The notes: generated from the letters alone by a model not told the origin. A stretch of 36,093 bases of DNA from Chthonomonadaceae bacterium (GCA_025054835.1 JANWZQ010000146.1:1-36093), one strand, 5' to 3'. Positions 15,618 to 24,412 are shown, counted from the first letter of the stretch. Program-made: numbers and translations.

Positions 15618-17924
15618 TCACGCGTTGGGGGTGACCGAAATGTTGTCGATATAGCACCGGAACAGGCTCTGTGGTGAGAAGCCGAACAGCCCGGGTGCCC
15701 CCTGTTTATGTACGTTTTTCAGTGCCACCTCGATCGTCCACTTCTCCGGCTCGGTCTCGCCTTTACGCCAGGCCTTGGCGCGCACCACACCACTGCCGTC
15801 CGGGTTCGTATCTACCCGGGTTTTCAGGCGATACCAGACCTTCGGCTCGATGGGGAAGGGCACCGTTGCCTTGATCCGCTCCTGATTGGAGTTCACCTCC
15901 AGCTGATTGGCATTGCCTACCAGCACAATGTAGTACCTCTGGTTCACCAGCCCCACAGTGGACCGCGTACGACGGTTGCCATCTGTCATCACGTCGGCCT
16001 CGAACGTGTAGTTCTTCGCCTCCGGGTGCCCGAAGAAGACAGTAGCACGCTGGAAAAAGATGTTGTCCAGCGTCTTGGCCAGTACTTTATTCCCGTCGAT
16101 CTCCCGGACATCGAATTTGAAACGCGCACCGATCCATGGCAGTGGCGGGTAGGCGAACTTACCGTCGGGCGCGGTCTCCGTTAGCTCAAACGCCTCGAAG
16201 TCCTCCTTCAGAGGCAGGTCCGGCAGTACTCGACCACGGATCACGCCTTTCGCGTTGCCGTAGCTGGCCTGCCATGCGCCTGCGCTCGGCACCTGCGCCC
16301 GATCCGCAACCAGTTCGCCCTGCGCGTTAAACGAGGCATTCATCTCGGAGCGCACACGGGCCGTCGGCGGGATGTACCGGGACCACGTGACTCTGGCAGG
16401 ATCGATGTTCCCTGTCGGGAAGCCGTTGGCGTCCACCCCCCGCACTGTGAAACGGACCTTCTGCCCGGGACGCAGCGTGACCTCTGCCGGCAGGATCTGC
16501 AACGCTGCAATCGGGCCGGGCTTTGGATACTCCGGTTCCATAGTGGATCGGGGCAGGCCAGGATTGTTACCCTTGCGGCCGAAGCAGTAGAGTTTCTCTG
16601 TGCTGAAAACGTAGACCTTGCCGTTCCACACAGCCGGGGCGCCAATACACCGCCCCGCCAGCTGCACGTCCGAGAGGACTTCTGCTCCGTCCTCTTTCGG
16701 GCGGATCACAAAGAAGTGTCCATTCTGAATGGGAATGTACAGCTTACCATCCGCGTAGGTAGGCGAGGCGTGCAACTGATCCGGCCCCAGTCGATGCTCC
16801 CACAGAATGCGTCCTGTGCTGGCATCCACCGCACAGAGGAAGCCGATCTTGTTGACCTGGTAGATCCGATCACCAACCAGCACCGGCGAGCTGGAGATGG
16901 AACCCAGACCGTTGCGCCAGACCTCTGCGCTGCGGTCCAGCGTTGGAGGCAATCCGTCTGCCCCCGGCTTCGGCGTCGCATCCGCACGCAGCGCGGTCAT
17001 CCGCCCCGAGTCAGACGAGTCCAGATTTTCATCTGCATGAATAGAGATGACCTTCCCTTTGTGGACGAGGACTGAGGCGTTCATGCCCCCGGCAGAGATC
17101 GGGTATCGCCAGATCACTTCCCCGGTACGCGCGTTGGCACAGATGACCGCACCATCGCCCGTACCGGTGTAGAAGACTCGCTTGCCCTCTCGCCAGTCGA
17201 AAAACGGACGCGCGAAGACGTTGTCTTTGGGTGGCGCTCCCGGGCTGCAGGACCAGACCAGATGCCCGGTCTTCTTGTCATAGGCGTAGAGGCGGTCCTG
17301 TGCGGCTCCTTCACCTCCCCAGTTGGAGGTGATCCCGCGTACAATCACCAGATCCTGCTCAATGGTCGGCCCGCCGGTGCGTCCATTGGTGAACGTCAGG
17401 CGGCCCAGCTCTTCCATCAGGGAGCGTTGCCACAGGATCTTTCCGTCCGCGTTGCAACAGACGAACACCCCGGCCGACGTGAGGGCGTAGACGTTACCGG
17501 TTTCGGCATCGATACAGGGGCTTCCGATCGCGTAGCGATCGTAGGTGATGTCGCTGAGAAAATCGCTGAACCGGTGCTGCCAGATCAGGCGGCCCGTTTC
17601 GGCGTCCGCGCAGAAGAGCACTTCCTGCAGGTCCGGCCCCTGCCCCTGATAGCCCAGACCGTAGAGACGTCCGTTGGCGATCACCGGCGTTCCCCCTCCG
17701 GCCATATCCATGGTCCAGAGCAGGGAGCCATTGCTCAGGTCGATCCTGTCGGGCAGGCCGGTCTCTCGCGAGACACCGGTCTGTTCCGGACCACGCCAGT
17801 TCAACCACCCCGTCGCCCGGGGTGCGCGGCGGGCTGTATGCGAGGCGGACTGCGCCCCCAGCAGCAGTCCAATGCCTGCCACAACCGCGCCCACCACAGA
17901 CAGAACACGATACGCTTTTCTCAT
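15618..17924 (-). CDS. Exported beta-propeller with C-terminal Ig-like and lectin-like domains
   Basis: 768 aa, the largest propeller here. A single N-terminal hydrophobic segment (about 5-25) acts as signal or anchor, then GWLNWRGPEQTGVSRETGLP, the WRGP motif. Propeller blades run from about 45 to 450, with a vicinal pair C156-C157 (GVFVCCNADGKILW). Residues about 470-565 look like a bacterial Ig-like domain (LQILPAEVTLRPGQKVRFTV). From about 568 to the end is a concanavalin/LamG-like sandwich (EDFEAFE ... YTFEADVMTDG ... YRLKTRVDTNPDG ... FRCYIDNISV) of the kind that binds sugars. It may therefore be a surface or periplasmic carbohydrate-associated protein. It starts 10 bp after the upstream propeller gene. 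Confidence 0.83.
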   Translation of the reverse strand: MRKAYRVLSVVGAVVAGIGLLLGAQSASHTARRAPRATGWLNWRGPEQTGVSRETGLPDRIDLSNGSLLWTMDMAGGGTPVIANGRLYGLGYQGQGPDLQEVLFCADAETGRLIWQHRFSDFLSDITYDRYAIGSPCIDAETGNVYALTSAGVFVCCNADGKILWQRSLMEELGRLTFTNGRTGGPTIEQDLVIVRGITSNWGGEGAAQDRLYAYDKKTGHLVWSCSPGAPPKDNVFARPFFDWREGKRVFYTGTGDGAVICANARTGEVIWRYPISAGGMNASVLVHKGKVISIHADENLDSSDSGRMTALRADATPKPGADGLPPTLDRSAEVWRNGLGSISSSPVLVGDRIYQVNKIGFLCAVDASTGRILWEHRLGPDQLHASPTYADGKLYIPIQNGHFFVIRPKEDGAEVLSDVQLAGRCIGAPAVWNGKVYVFSTEKLYCFGRKGNNPGLPRSTMEPEYPKPGPIAALQILPAEVTLRPGQKVRFTVRGVDANGFPTGNIDPARVTWSRYIPPTARVRSEMNASFNAQGELVADRAQVPSAGAWQASYGNAKGVIRGRVLPDLPLKEDFEAFELTETAPDGKFAYPPLPWIGARFKFDVREIDGNKVLAKTLDNIFFQRATVFFGHPEAKNYTFEADVMTDGNRRTRSTVGLVNQRYYIVLVGNANQLEVNSNQERIKATVPFPIEPKVWYRLKTRVDTNPDGSGVVRAKAWRKGETEPEKWTIEVALKNVHKQGAPGLFGFSPQSLFRCYIDNISVTPNA

Positions 17925-17934
17925 GATGCTGTAC

Positions 17935-19146
17935 CTACTGCCTGACATCCAGGCAGACCAGTGTGCCCTCTGCGTTGCGGCAGTAGATCCGCCCGTTGGC
18001 AAGTACCGGATGCGTCCAGCAGGTGCCATTGAGCACCCGGGCTCGTGAGATCTCCGTGAAGCGAGCCGGGTCCGCAGCGATCACCAGCAACTCGCCTCGC
18101 TCGGTCATAACCAGCAGCTTGCCATCTGCGGCAATCAGGCCCCCTTTGCCCATGCCACGCATCTGCCAGCGCACGTTGCCGTTCCGCGCATCCATACACT
18201 TGAGGGTGTTCTCGTCGTTGCCGTACAGAAAGCCGTTCACCAGAACACTGGCGTTGAAGTGATTGCGCATGTAGCGCGTCTGCCAGACCACAGACGGTCT
18301 GTTGCCCTGCAGTCGCAGTAGAGCACCCCCTTTGCCGTAGTTGGACGAGATAAACACGGTATCCCCGGCGATGACCGGATCCGCCGCGTTTACGTCGTAG
18401 CTGGTCTGCCAGGGGAACTCCCAGAGTTTTCGCCCGGTAGCCGGGTCCACCCCGATCAGGCCCGGCCCGGCGAAGATTGCCAGACCGCGTTGTCCGCCAA
18501 TCTGGTAGAGCACAGGAGTCGCGTAGCCCGCCTTGCCACTACCAGACTTCCAGAGCACGGCTCCGCTTCCCCGGTCCAGCGCCACACCGTGCGAGCCCAC
18601 GTTGTAGAAAATCCGGTTGCCATCCACCAGTGCGGACCCGGTGAACCCCCAGGAGGGAACCTGCGCCCGGGTCTCACGGCGCAGGTCACGCTGCCATTTC
18701 AACTTCCCCGTGTTCGCGTCCAGGCAGAAGGCCACGCCCTCACGACTGAGGATATGCAGGTCGTTCCCGTCCAGCACCGGTGAAGCCCCTGTACCGGCAG
18801 GGTACGGGTCGCCCGGGAAATCGCGAGAGGGGACCGGGTAACTGTACTGCCAGATCGTCTTGCCTGTATCGGCGTTGAGGCAGTAGACGAAATCACGATT
18901 GCCTCGATTGCCCGCGGTGTAAACCCGATTGCCCCGGACCGCAACGGCCGAGTACCCGGTGCCCACCTGAACAGACCAGAGCTGACGTGGAGCCCCTCCG
19001 GACCACTGCCAGCGCCATCCGGTCTCGTTCGTGATGCCGTTCTTCAGCGGGCCACGCCATGTCAGCCAGTCTCCAGCCTGCGCAGCCACGCTCACCATGG
19101 CCAGAGCGGCCCCCATGCCTGTCCGGAAAATCGCGTAACGTCTCAT
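17935..19146 (-). CDS. Secreted PQQ-type beta-propeller protein with WRGP motif
   Basis: 403 aa. The signal peptide MRRYAIFRTGMGAALAMVS is probably cleaved after VAAQA and followed by GDWLTWRGPLKNGITNETG. The blades show the usual docking pattern (YCLNADTGKTIWQYS, FCLDANTGKLKWQRD, GVDPATGRKLWEF, KCMDARNGNVRWQM). About seven blades fit the length. It is most similar in architecture to the 414-aa protein upstream (19166-20410), including a shared order of segments (a blade with GNDENTLKCMD here, GFDNNTLTCLE there), so the two look like duplicates. Gaps of 19 bp upstream and 10 bp downstream indicate one operon. Function unknown. Confidence 0.86.
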   Translation of the reverse strand: MRRYAIFRTGMGAALAMVSVAAQAGDWLTWRGPLKNGITNETGWRWQWSGGAPRQLWSVQVGTGYSAVAVRGNRVYTAGNRGNRDFVYCLNADTGKTIWQYSYPVPSRDFPGDPYPAGTGASPVLDGNDLHILSREGVAFCLDANTGKLKWQRDLRRETRAQVPSWGFTGSALVDGNRIFYNVGSHGVALDRGSGAVLWKSGSGKAGYATPVLYQIGGQRGLAIFAGPGLIGVDPATGRKLWEFPWQTSYDVNAADPVIAGDTVFISSNYGKGGALLRLQGNRPSVVWQTRYMRNHFNASVLVNGFLYGNDENTLKCMDARNGNVRWQMRGMGKGGLIAADGKLLVMTERGELLVIAADPARFTEISRARVLNGTCWTHPVLANGRIYCRNAEGTLVCLDVRQ

Positions 19147-19165
19147 TGTGAGCGTTCCTGTCTGT

Positions 19166-20410
19166 TTATGGAGCCTTGATGTCGTAGCAGTAGAGCGTGT
19201 TCTGATCCAGCAGGTAGAGACGGCCGTTGGCGATCACCGGGTAGGTCCAGGTCGGGTTTCCAGAACGCTCTGGTTGCTCGAAGCGACCTTTCTCCACATA
19301 GCCCATCGGTGTAGCCTCCACCAGAGCGATCGGACCTCGCTCGCTTCGTGCGTAGAGATGGCCATCTGCGTAGGTAACCGAACCTTTGCCCACACTCCGA
19401 TCAGTCCACATCACCTTGCCTGTCTTGAACTCCAGACAGGTGAGCGTGTTGTTGTCGAAACCGTAGAGGTAGTCGCCGACCAGAACCATCCCTCCGTGAT
19501 GGTTCTGCATGCTTTTGGTGAAGTAGACCTGCTCGGCAACAGTGCCATCGGAGTTGCGCGTGAGCTTTGCCAGCCCGCCTCCCGTGCTGTAGGCGGATGC
19601 AGCGAAGACATGGTTATCCCGATAGATTGGTGTGGAGCAGTTCGCCACACGGTTAGCAGGGTTGTCGTAGCGCCACAGGAACTTCCCGGTTGCCGCCTCC
19701 ACCCCTACCACGCCACCGGCCATGAACTGAACATACTGCTTCTGGCCGTTCACGCTGGCAATAATGATCGATGAGTAGTGCGCCCGGTCGTTGCCGGGTA
19801 CTGCTGCTTTCCACACCACTGCGCCGCTGGCTTTGTTGAACGCCACAATTGCGGCGTCCTTGCCCCCGGGAGTCGCGATCACCAGGTTGCCGTCCACCAG
19901 CGGAGATTCGCTGTAGCCCCAGACGGGCACAGTTCCGCCGAAATCCTTGACGAAGTCCTGCTTCCAGATCAGGCGACCGTTCTTTGCGTCCAGACAGACC
20001 AGCAACCCACCCACGCCGAGCGCGTAGAGCCGGTCTCCATCCACGGTAGGTGTGCTCCGCGGGCCGTATCCCCCCTGCGCACCCTCCAGAGTGATCTTAT
20101 CCGCGATGGGTGTGTGCCAGACCTCTTTGCCGTTAGCGGCATCCAGAGCCCAGACAACCTCTTTATCGCCCCGCAACCCCATACCATAGATGCGTCCCTT
20201 CGCAACGGACGGGGTTGCATAGCCCTCGCCCAGTCCCGTCGCCTTCCAGAGGAGCTTTGGCCCCCCCTCGGGCCACTGCTTGAGCAGTCCGGTTTCACGG
20301 GAGATACCGTCCCGGTTCTCCCCGCGCCACTGCGGCCAGTCGGCTCCCTGAGCGACCATGCCTGCAATCGCTAGCAACGCCACGGACGTCACGTGAAGCA
20401 GCATTTTCAT
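19166..20410 (-). CDS. Secreted PQQ-type beta-propeller protein with canonical WRG motif
   Basis: 414 aa. A signal peptide (MKMLLHVTSVALLAIAG, cleavage near AQGA) leads into DWPQWRGENRDGISRETGLL and then WPEGGPKLLWKATGLGEGYATPSV, the fullest version of the WRGP-type N-terminus in the window. Blade ends include ALDAANGKEVWHT, CLDAKNGRLIWKQ, AFNKASGAVVWKA and GVEAATGKFLWRYD. This is the first of four propeller genes spaced 19, 10 and 14 bp apart, so it probably leads their operon; the 113 bp upstream should contain a promoter, but I see no clear boxes. An internal Met at codon 3 is an alternative start. No catalytic motif is seen. Confidence 0.87.
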   Translation of the reverse strand: MKMLLHVTSVALLAIAGMVAQGADWPQWRGENRDGISRETGLLKQWPEGGPKLLWKATGLGEGYATPSVAKGRIYGMGLRGDKEVVWALDAANGKEVWHTPIADKITLEGAQGGYGPRSTPTVDGDRLYALGVGGLLVCLDAKNGRLIWKQDFVKDFGGTVPVWGYSESPLVDGNLVIATPGGKDAAIVAFNKASGAVVWKAAVPGNDRAHYSSIIIASVNGQKQYVQFMAGGVVGVEAATGKFLWRYDNPANRVANCSTPIYRDNHVFAASAYSTGGGLAKLTRNSDGTVAEQVYFTKSMQNHHGGMVLVGDYLYGFDNNTLTCLEFKTGKVMWTDRSVGKGSVTYADGHLYARSERGPIALVEATPMGYVEKGRFEQPERSGNPTWTYPVIANGRLYLLDQNTLYCYDIKAP

Positions 20411-20523
20411 GGTGTTCGATGCTCCCGAATATTTTCAAGCAGGGAGAAGCGGGCGATGTCCCGTGTCCTCCCTGTTGCAGCGTTCTGGGCCTTTCGGTGT
20501 GTTCTGTTCACCGGTTCCGCGAG

Positions 20524-21282
20524 TTATTCCTGCGGGCACCGTGAGGCGTCCAGCACGCCGCTATCGAGCGGTATGCCGCACCCCTCCACGCGATTCACAT
20601 AGGCTCCGCCACTGGCCCCGATACGGTAGCGCCTCAGCTGCCGGCCGGGCCCCTGGAAGGTAAACTGCAGCGCCGTGCCATCCAGCACCGCCCGCACAGC
20701 CTTGCTGTGCCCATCCACGAAGTTCACACTGGCATGTTCGTTATGCCGCGCCTGGATCAGTTGCAGCTGTGCCTGAAACGTCGTATTGAAGGAAACATTT
20801 CCGTCGTAGGTCATGAACGTTTCCGCCGGGCGCGAGATCGCAGCAAGCGACATGGGCGCGGCCCCCGGGATGTAGCCGTTGACGAAAATCATGTGGTTGA
20901 TGGTGTAGCCGGTTCCGAAGGGAGAATTGGGGCAGGGTTGCAGCGGATTGAAGATCTGGCTCAGCACCAGAGCATTTCGCTCCGACGGGCACTGCATGAT
21001 CTCACCGTTTCTGACGTAGGGTGCCACTGCCCAGTAGAACGTGGCCACACACATCATCTCTCCCGGATAGGACGAGAAGGGGAATGCCTCATCGTAGTCC
21101 TGCACATACATCAGGGTAGCCGTCGCGTACTGCCGCGTGTTGCTCAGGCAGCTGGCCTGCCGTGCCTTCTCCCGCGCCTGCGCGAACACCGGAAACAGGA
21201 TCGCCGCCAGAATGGCGATGATCGCAATCACGATGAGCAGTTCGATGAGCGTAAAACCGGAACGATGGGAAACGCGTTGCAT
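20524..21282 (-). CDS. Prepilin-type N-methylation protein with H-x9-DG domain (DUF1559-like)
   Basis: 252 aa. The class III signal is [27 protein letters not shown]: prepilin peptidase should cut after Gly and methylate Phe. The next residues, [16 protein letters not shown], are typical of the large pseudopilin-like families in Armatimonadota and Planctomycetota. The C-terminal domain carries the H-x9-DG motif in [18 protein letters not shown] and several Cys, probably disulfide-bonded. Such proteins exist in dozens of copies per genome in these phyla and probably form surface or secretion-associated structures. ATG 21282 gives a short basic leader (MQRVSHRSG); an upstream frame to 21327 is less likely. 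It lies between the aldo/keto reductase and the propellers. Confidence 0.88.
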   Translation of the reverse strand: MQRVSHRSGFTLIELLIVIAIIAILAAILFPVFAQAREKARQASCLSNTRQYATATLMYVQDYDEAFPFSSYPGEMMCVATFYWAVAPYVRNGEIMQCPSERNALVLSQIFNPLQPCPNSPFGTGYTINHMIFVNGYIPGAAPMSLAAISRPAETFMTYDGNVSFNTTFQAQLQLIQARHNEHASVNFVDGHSKAVRAVLDGTALQFTFQGPGRQLRRYRIGASGGAYVNRVEGCGIPLDSGVLDASRCPQE

Positions 21283-21349
21283 ACGGGTTTTCCTGTCCTC
21301 ACGTAGTGGGATGTTGGGCGCCTGCACAGGCAGGCTCCCTCAGAAGGTT

Positions 21350-21373
21350 CGCACGCGAAGGTATACGCGTGCG
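21350..21373. other. Perfect inverted repeat upstream of the prepilin-like gene
   Basis: CGCACGCG and CGCGTGCG are perfect 8-bp arms around an 8-nt loop, in the 161-bp gap between the aldo/keto reductase stop and the prepilin-like start. It may end the reductase transcript or be an operator. There is no T-run. Confidence 0.35.
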
Positions 21374-21443
21374 CCAGAGCCTTTGCTGCATTTCATTCAG
21401 ACGCCCGGTAGTAGGAAAAGTTACGCACCCGGAGAATCGGGCT

Positions 21444-22451
21444 TCAGGCGTCCAGATAGAAGTTGTTGTGGTACAGCTCGGCTACCCGACACAACTCTTC
21501 CGCGGTGAAAGGAGGCGTATGGGGTGCCGCCGCGAACTCCTCCAGCTGACGCTCATCGTAGATGTTAGGCAGCACAGAGCTCACACAGGACTCGCTCAGA
21601 ATGAACTGGATCGCCATCTGTCCCAGGGTACGGCCCGCTTCTTCGGCGGCAAAACGCAACTTCTCGATCTTCTTCAGGCCATCGAGCAACCACTGCTTGC
21701 GCATCGCATCGGTGGCGAGCCGATGGCTGCGATGATCCCCGGGGGCAAACTGCGTCTGCTCCGTGTAGTGCCCCTCGAGCAGTCCGGAAGCATGGGGCAC
21801 GCGCACCAGCACCGGAACCGCATTCTGACGTGCCGCAGGGAAGATCCCTTCGCCCAGAACCTGCTCCAGCAGATTGTAGATGATCTGCACGGGCGCGCGC
21901 CGGTGGGACACACAGTAGATCCCTTCTTCCACCTGCCTTTCCGGTTTGAGCGCCGGGCCGAGCGCAGCCCCCCACAGGCGGATCTTCCCCTCCGCCTTCA
22001 GTTGCTCCAGCTCCGCGATCAGATCGTCCCGCTGCAGAGCGTCGATCCGGGGATTGTGCATCTGATACAGGTCGATCCAGTCGGTACGCAGACGCTTGAG
22101 GCTCTGCTCGCAGGCTCTGCGTACGAACTGCGGCGACCAGTCCTGCGGGCGTTCCCGTTGCCCGGGTTGTTCGCCAGGATAACGGTAGAAATCGTAGCCG
22201 AACTTGGTCGCGATGACGATCTGGTCCCGATGCGTCCCCAGAGCGTCCGCCAGCAAAGTCTCCCCCCTGCCATCGCCGTAAACGTCCGCCGTGTCGTAGA
22301 ATGTGATCCCGAGGTCAAACGCTCGCTGCAACAACCGGATGCCGTAGGCTTCATCGGTGATACCCCACATTCGGGTTGCAACCGTCCAGACGCCAAAACC
22401 AACTTCCGAGACCAGCAGACCAGAGCCCGAACCCAGCGTGCGATATTGCAT
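21444..22451 (-). CDS. Aldo/keto reductase
   Basis: 335 aa, TIM-barrel NADPH-dependent carbonyl reductase. The catalytic tetrad is visible: D53 and Y58 in [15 protein letters not shown]83 in IATKFGYD, and H132 in YQMHNPR. The N-terminal [20 protein letters not shown] is the family start, and [19 protein letters not shown] is the usual cofactor-side segment. These enzymes reduce aldehydes, ketones or sugars; this one resembles the AKR group often linked to sugar or deoxysugar metabolism, but that is not specific. AGAGAGG lies about 8 nt before the ATG. It is the first gene of the minus-strand run and diverges from the secreted repeat protein, with back-to-back promoter candidates between them. 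Confidence 0.92.
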   Translation of the reverse strand: MQYRTLGSGSGLLVSEVGFGVWTVATRMWGITDEAYGIRLLQRAFDLGITFYDTADVYGDGRGETLLADALGTHRDQIVIATKFGYDFYRYPGEQPGQRERPQDWSPQFVRRACEQSLKRLRTDWIDLYQMHNPRIDALQRDDLIAELEQLKAEGKIRLWGAALGPALKPERQVEEGIYCVSHRRAPVQIIYNLLEQVLGEGIFPAARQNAVPVLVRVPHASGLLEGHYTEQTQFAPGDHRSHRLATDAMRKQWLLDGLKKIEKLRFAAEEAGRTLGQMAIQFILSESCVSSVLPNIYDERQLEEFAAAPHTPPFTAEELCRVAELYHNNFYLDA

Positions 22452-22516
22452 GACTCCGCCTCTCTAAATTCAGTCATCAGCGCGACAGAACCCTACGCCC
22501 CGCGTATCCGACTAAA

Positions 22517-22546
22517 ATGGTAGCCGAAACACTGCTGCGGAGTCAA
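22517..22546 (-). promoter_or_regulatory. Candidate promoter for the aldo/keto reductase
   Basis: On the minus strand, TTGACT (22546-22541), an 18-bp spacer and TACCAT (22522-22517). The -35 box matches at five of six positions and the -10 box at four. It lies 66 bp before the reductase start. Confidence 0.4.
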
Positions 22547-22594
22547 GGATCACGTGCGTCATCGCTGCCGTCTCAGGTCAGCCGGTGCCAATCG

Positions 22595-22623
22595 TTGACT
22601 TTCCCCGGCAGCTGTGCTATGAT
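22595..22623 (+). promoter_or_regulatory. Sigma-70-type promoter for the secreted repeat protein
   Basis: TTGACT, a 17-bp spacer and TATGAT: each box matches the consensus at five of six positions, with ideal spacing. Initiation near 22630 would give a leader of about 40 nt before the ATG at 22671. Confidence 0.65.
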
Positions 22624-22670
22624 GGCAGGAGTATCATTAACAGCTACGCGTTCCAGAAGGGAGTCCGTTC

Positions 22671-24359
22671 ATGACGCCTCGCTACGCTGTCTCTATGGTG
22701 TCCTCTGCGCTCATGCTGTGTGGCATCGCGCACGCTATGGCGCAGGCGCCCTTTACCATCCGTCGCCCTCCGGATGGAGCGGTTGTCCGGGAGCAGGTGC
22801 GCGTTGAGATCCCGCGCGGCAGCATCGGCCCGGGGGGTTTTGTGGCGTTCTACATCGACGATAAGTTTCACTCGGCCATCGCCCCGCAGGAAGATCTGAG
22901 CAAGCCGTTCACATTTGTGTGGGACACGAAGCGCGATAACGTCCCGGACGGTGAGCACACCATTCGCGCCGTTCTGTACGAGCCCGCTGGTGGCGATACG
23001 CCCGGCGGGGTTGTGGCAGCGGAGAAGAACGTCTCCGAAGTACGGGTGACTGTGGCCAACAAGATCAAGAACGGCCCGAACACGCTCACCCTGCGCTACA
23101 AGTACCCGGCAGGCACAGTCCTGGAGTACGCGCGCAACGCCCGATCGTTGATTGTCGGGGGTGTCTCCGCCACCGGTGTTACCACCAGCGATCAGGTGCT
23201 CAACGAGATGCGCAGTCGCCTCCTGCTGGGCATCGAGGACTCACGGCCCGCACAGGACGTGGCCCTTATCCGTAACAAGCTCACCCGCCTCTCCCTGCTG
23301 GAGGAAGGACAGGAGATCACCTTCCCGGAGGGAATGCTCTCCGGCTCCATGTACCAGGAGGTCAATTCGCAGGGCAGGGTGCTCTACGAGACCGGCACGG
23401 GCGTGGGCATGGAAGAATTCACCCTCCGTGGGCTCCCGGTCAACAACACGCTGGAGCTCCCTCTGCTCCCCCTGATGCAGGTCTCTGTGGGCCAGACATG
23501 GCAGCTGCCCGGACAACGCCTCGACATTCCAGGCCTGCCACCTGCCATGCAACCCAGGGTCACGCTCACCAGCAAGTTTGAAGGGCTGGAGTGGGAGAAC
23601 GGGTACCCGACCGCAAGGATCCGCCAGACCTATGAGGGCGACTACGGGAAACCGCTGATCTTCAACGGGATCGAGGTCACCAGCCCGAAGATCAACTACG
23701 AGCGCGATATCTACATCGCGTACAAGTCAGGCACACTGGTCAAGATCAAGCGCACCCTGACGATCAGCGGGCGCACTACCTCCACGCTGGCAGCCCCACC
23801 GGATACCGGCATGGCGGGAGGCAGTGGCGCCTTTGCAGGGCAACCGGGTGGCCCGACCGGAGGCCCGATGATGGCTGGTGGTCTTGCCGGTGCAGCAGGT
23901 GGCACGAGTTCCCCGTACGCGAGCGGTGGCCCACCGTCCTTCGGTGCCGGTGGCCCCTACGGAGGCGGCATGCGTGGCGGGATGGGCGCTCCGTACTCCA
24001 GTGGTCCCCCCTCGTTCGGTGCCGGTGGCCCCTACGGAAGCCGGCAGGGGCGTCAGGGCAGCCGGGGCGGTTTCCCCGGGTATGGTGGGCCTCCCTCCTT
24101 TGGCGCCGGCGGGCCCTATGGCATGTCGGGGGGCCGGATGGGTATATCCCGGGGAGGCAGCGTCCGCCGCGGTGATGACGACGACCGGGGATTTGCCAGC
24201 GGCGCTCCCTATGGGGGCAGCAGGATGGGCTTCCCGACCATGATGGGCTCCGGTGGTATGACGATGGGTGGCGTCGGCACGCAGGAGCGGGATTATCCGG
24301 TCACATTGCGCTCCATCACCGAGACGTTCATCCTGACGAACGACAGCAAAACGCTGTAA
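22671..24359 (+). CDS. Secreted protein with Ig-like start and Gly/Pro-rich repeat tail, unknown function
   Basis: 562 aa. A signal peptide (cleavage near HAMAQA) is followed by an Ig-like segment (FTIRRPPDGAVVREQVRVEIPRGS...GFVAFYIDDK, about 27-130). The middle (about 140-365) is beta-rich and not recognised. From about 370 to 530 it is a low-complexity Gly/Pro/Ser/Met region with three copies of GPPSFGAGGPYG and an acidic DDDD spot. The last 20 residues (YPVTLRSITETFILT) return to beta-strand. It should be an exported structural or surface protein. GAAGGGAG lies 8 nt before the ATG, a good promoter lies upstream and a strong terminator follows, so it is a single-gene transcript. I do not recognise a family. 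Confidence 0.85.
   Translation: MTPRYAVSMVSSALMLCGIAHAMAQAPFTIRRPPDGAVVREQVRVEIPRGSIGPGGFVAFYIDDKFHSAIAPQEDLSKPFTFVWDTKRDNVPDGEHTIRAVLYEPAGGDTPGGVVAAEKNVSEVRVTVANKIKNGPNTLTLRYKYPAGTVLEYARNARSLIVGGVSATGVTTSDQVLNEMRSRLLLGIEDSRPAQDVALIRNKLTRLSLLEEGQEITFPEGMLSGSMYQEVNSQGRVLYETGTGVGMEEFTLRGLPVNNTLELPLLPLMQVSVGQTWQLPGQRLDIPGLPPAMQPRVTLTSKFEGLEWENGYPTARIRQTYEGDYGKPLIFNGIEVTSPKINYERDIYIAYKSGTLVKIKRTLTISGRTTSTLAAPPDTGMAGGSGAFAGQPGGPTGGPMMAGGLAGAAGGTSSPYASGGPPSFGAGGPYGGGMRGGMGAPYSSGPPSFGAGGPYGSRQGRQGSRGGFPGYGGPPSFGAGGPYGMSGGRMGISRGGSVRRGDDDDRGFASGAPYGGSRMGFPTMMGSGGMTMGGVGTQERDYPVTLRSITETFILTNDSKTL
23928..24122 (+). repeat. Three copies of a 12-codon repeat (GPPSFGAGGPYG)
   Basis: Copies at 23928-23963, 24003-24038 and 24087-24122 encode the identical 12-residue unit. 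The first two differ at few bases, while the third differs at several synonymous positions. The units are 75 and 84 bp apart and separated by other Gly/Arg/Met-rich sequence. Confidence 0.85.
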
Positions 24360-24381
24360 TGCCTCACTGGACTTCCTTCGC

Positions 24382-24412
24382 AGAGGAGAGCGTACCGGGT
24401 ACGCTCTCCTCT
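24382..24412 (+). terminator. Strong hairpin terminator after the secreted repeat protein
   Basis: AGAGGAGAGCGTAC (24382-24395) pairs perfectly with GTACGCTCTCCTCT (24399-24412) around a 3-nt loop, giving a 14-bp stem followed by pyrimidine-rich TCTCTGTT. It lies 22 bp after the stop codon. Confidence 0.7.

Noticed and set aside
4766-20410. Reading the six propellers as true PQQ-dependent alcohol dehydrogenases
   Set aside because: They have the propeller docking repeats only. I could not find the catalytic Asp and metal-binding context or a cytochrome domain, so they are described as PQQ-type propellers without assigned enzyme activity.
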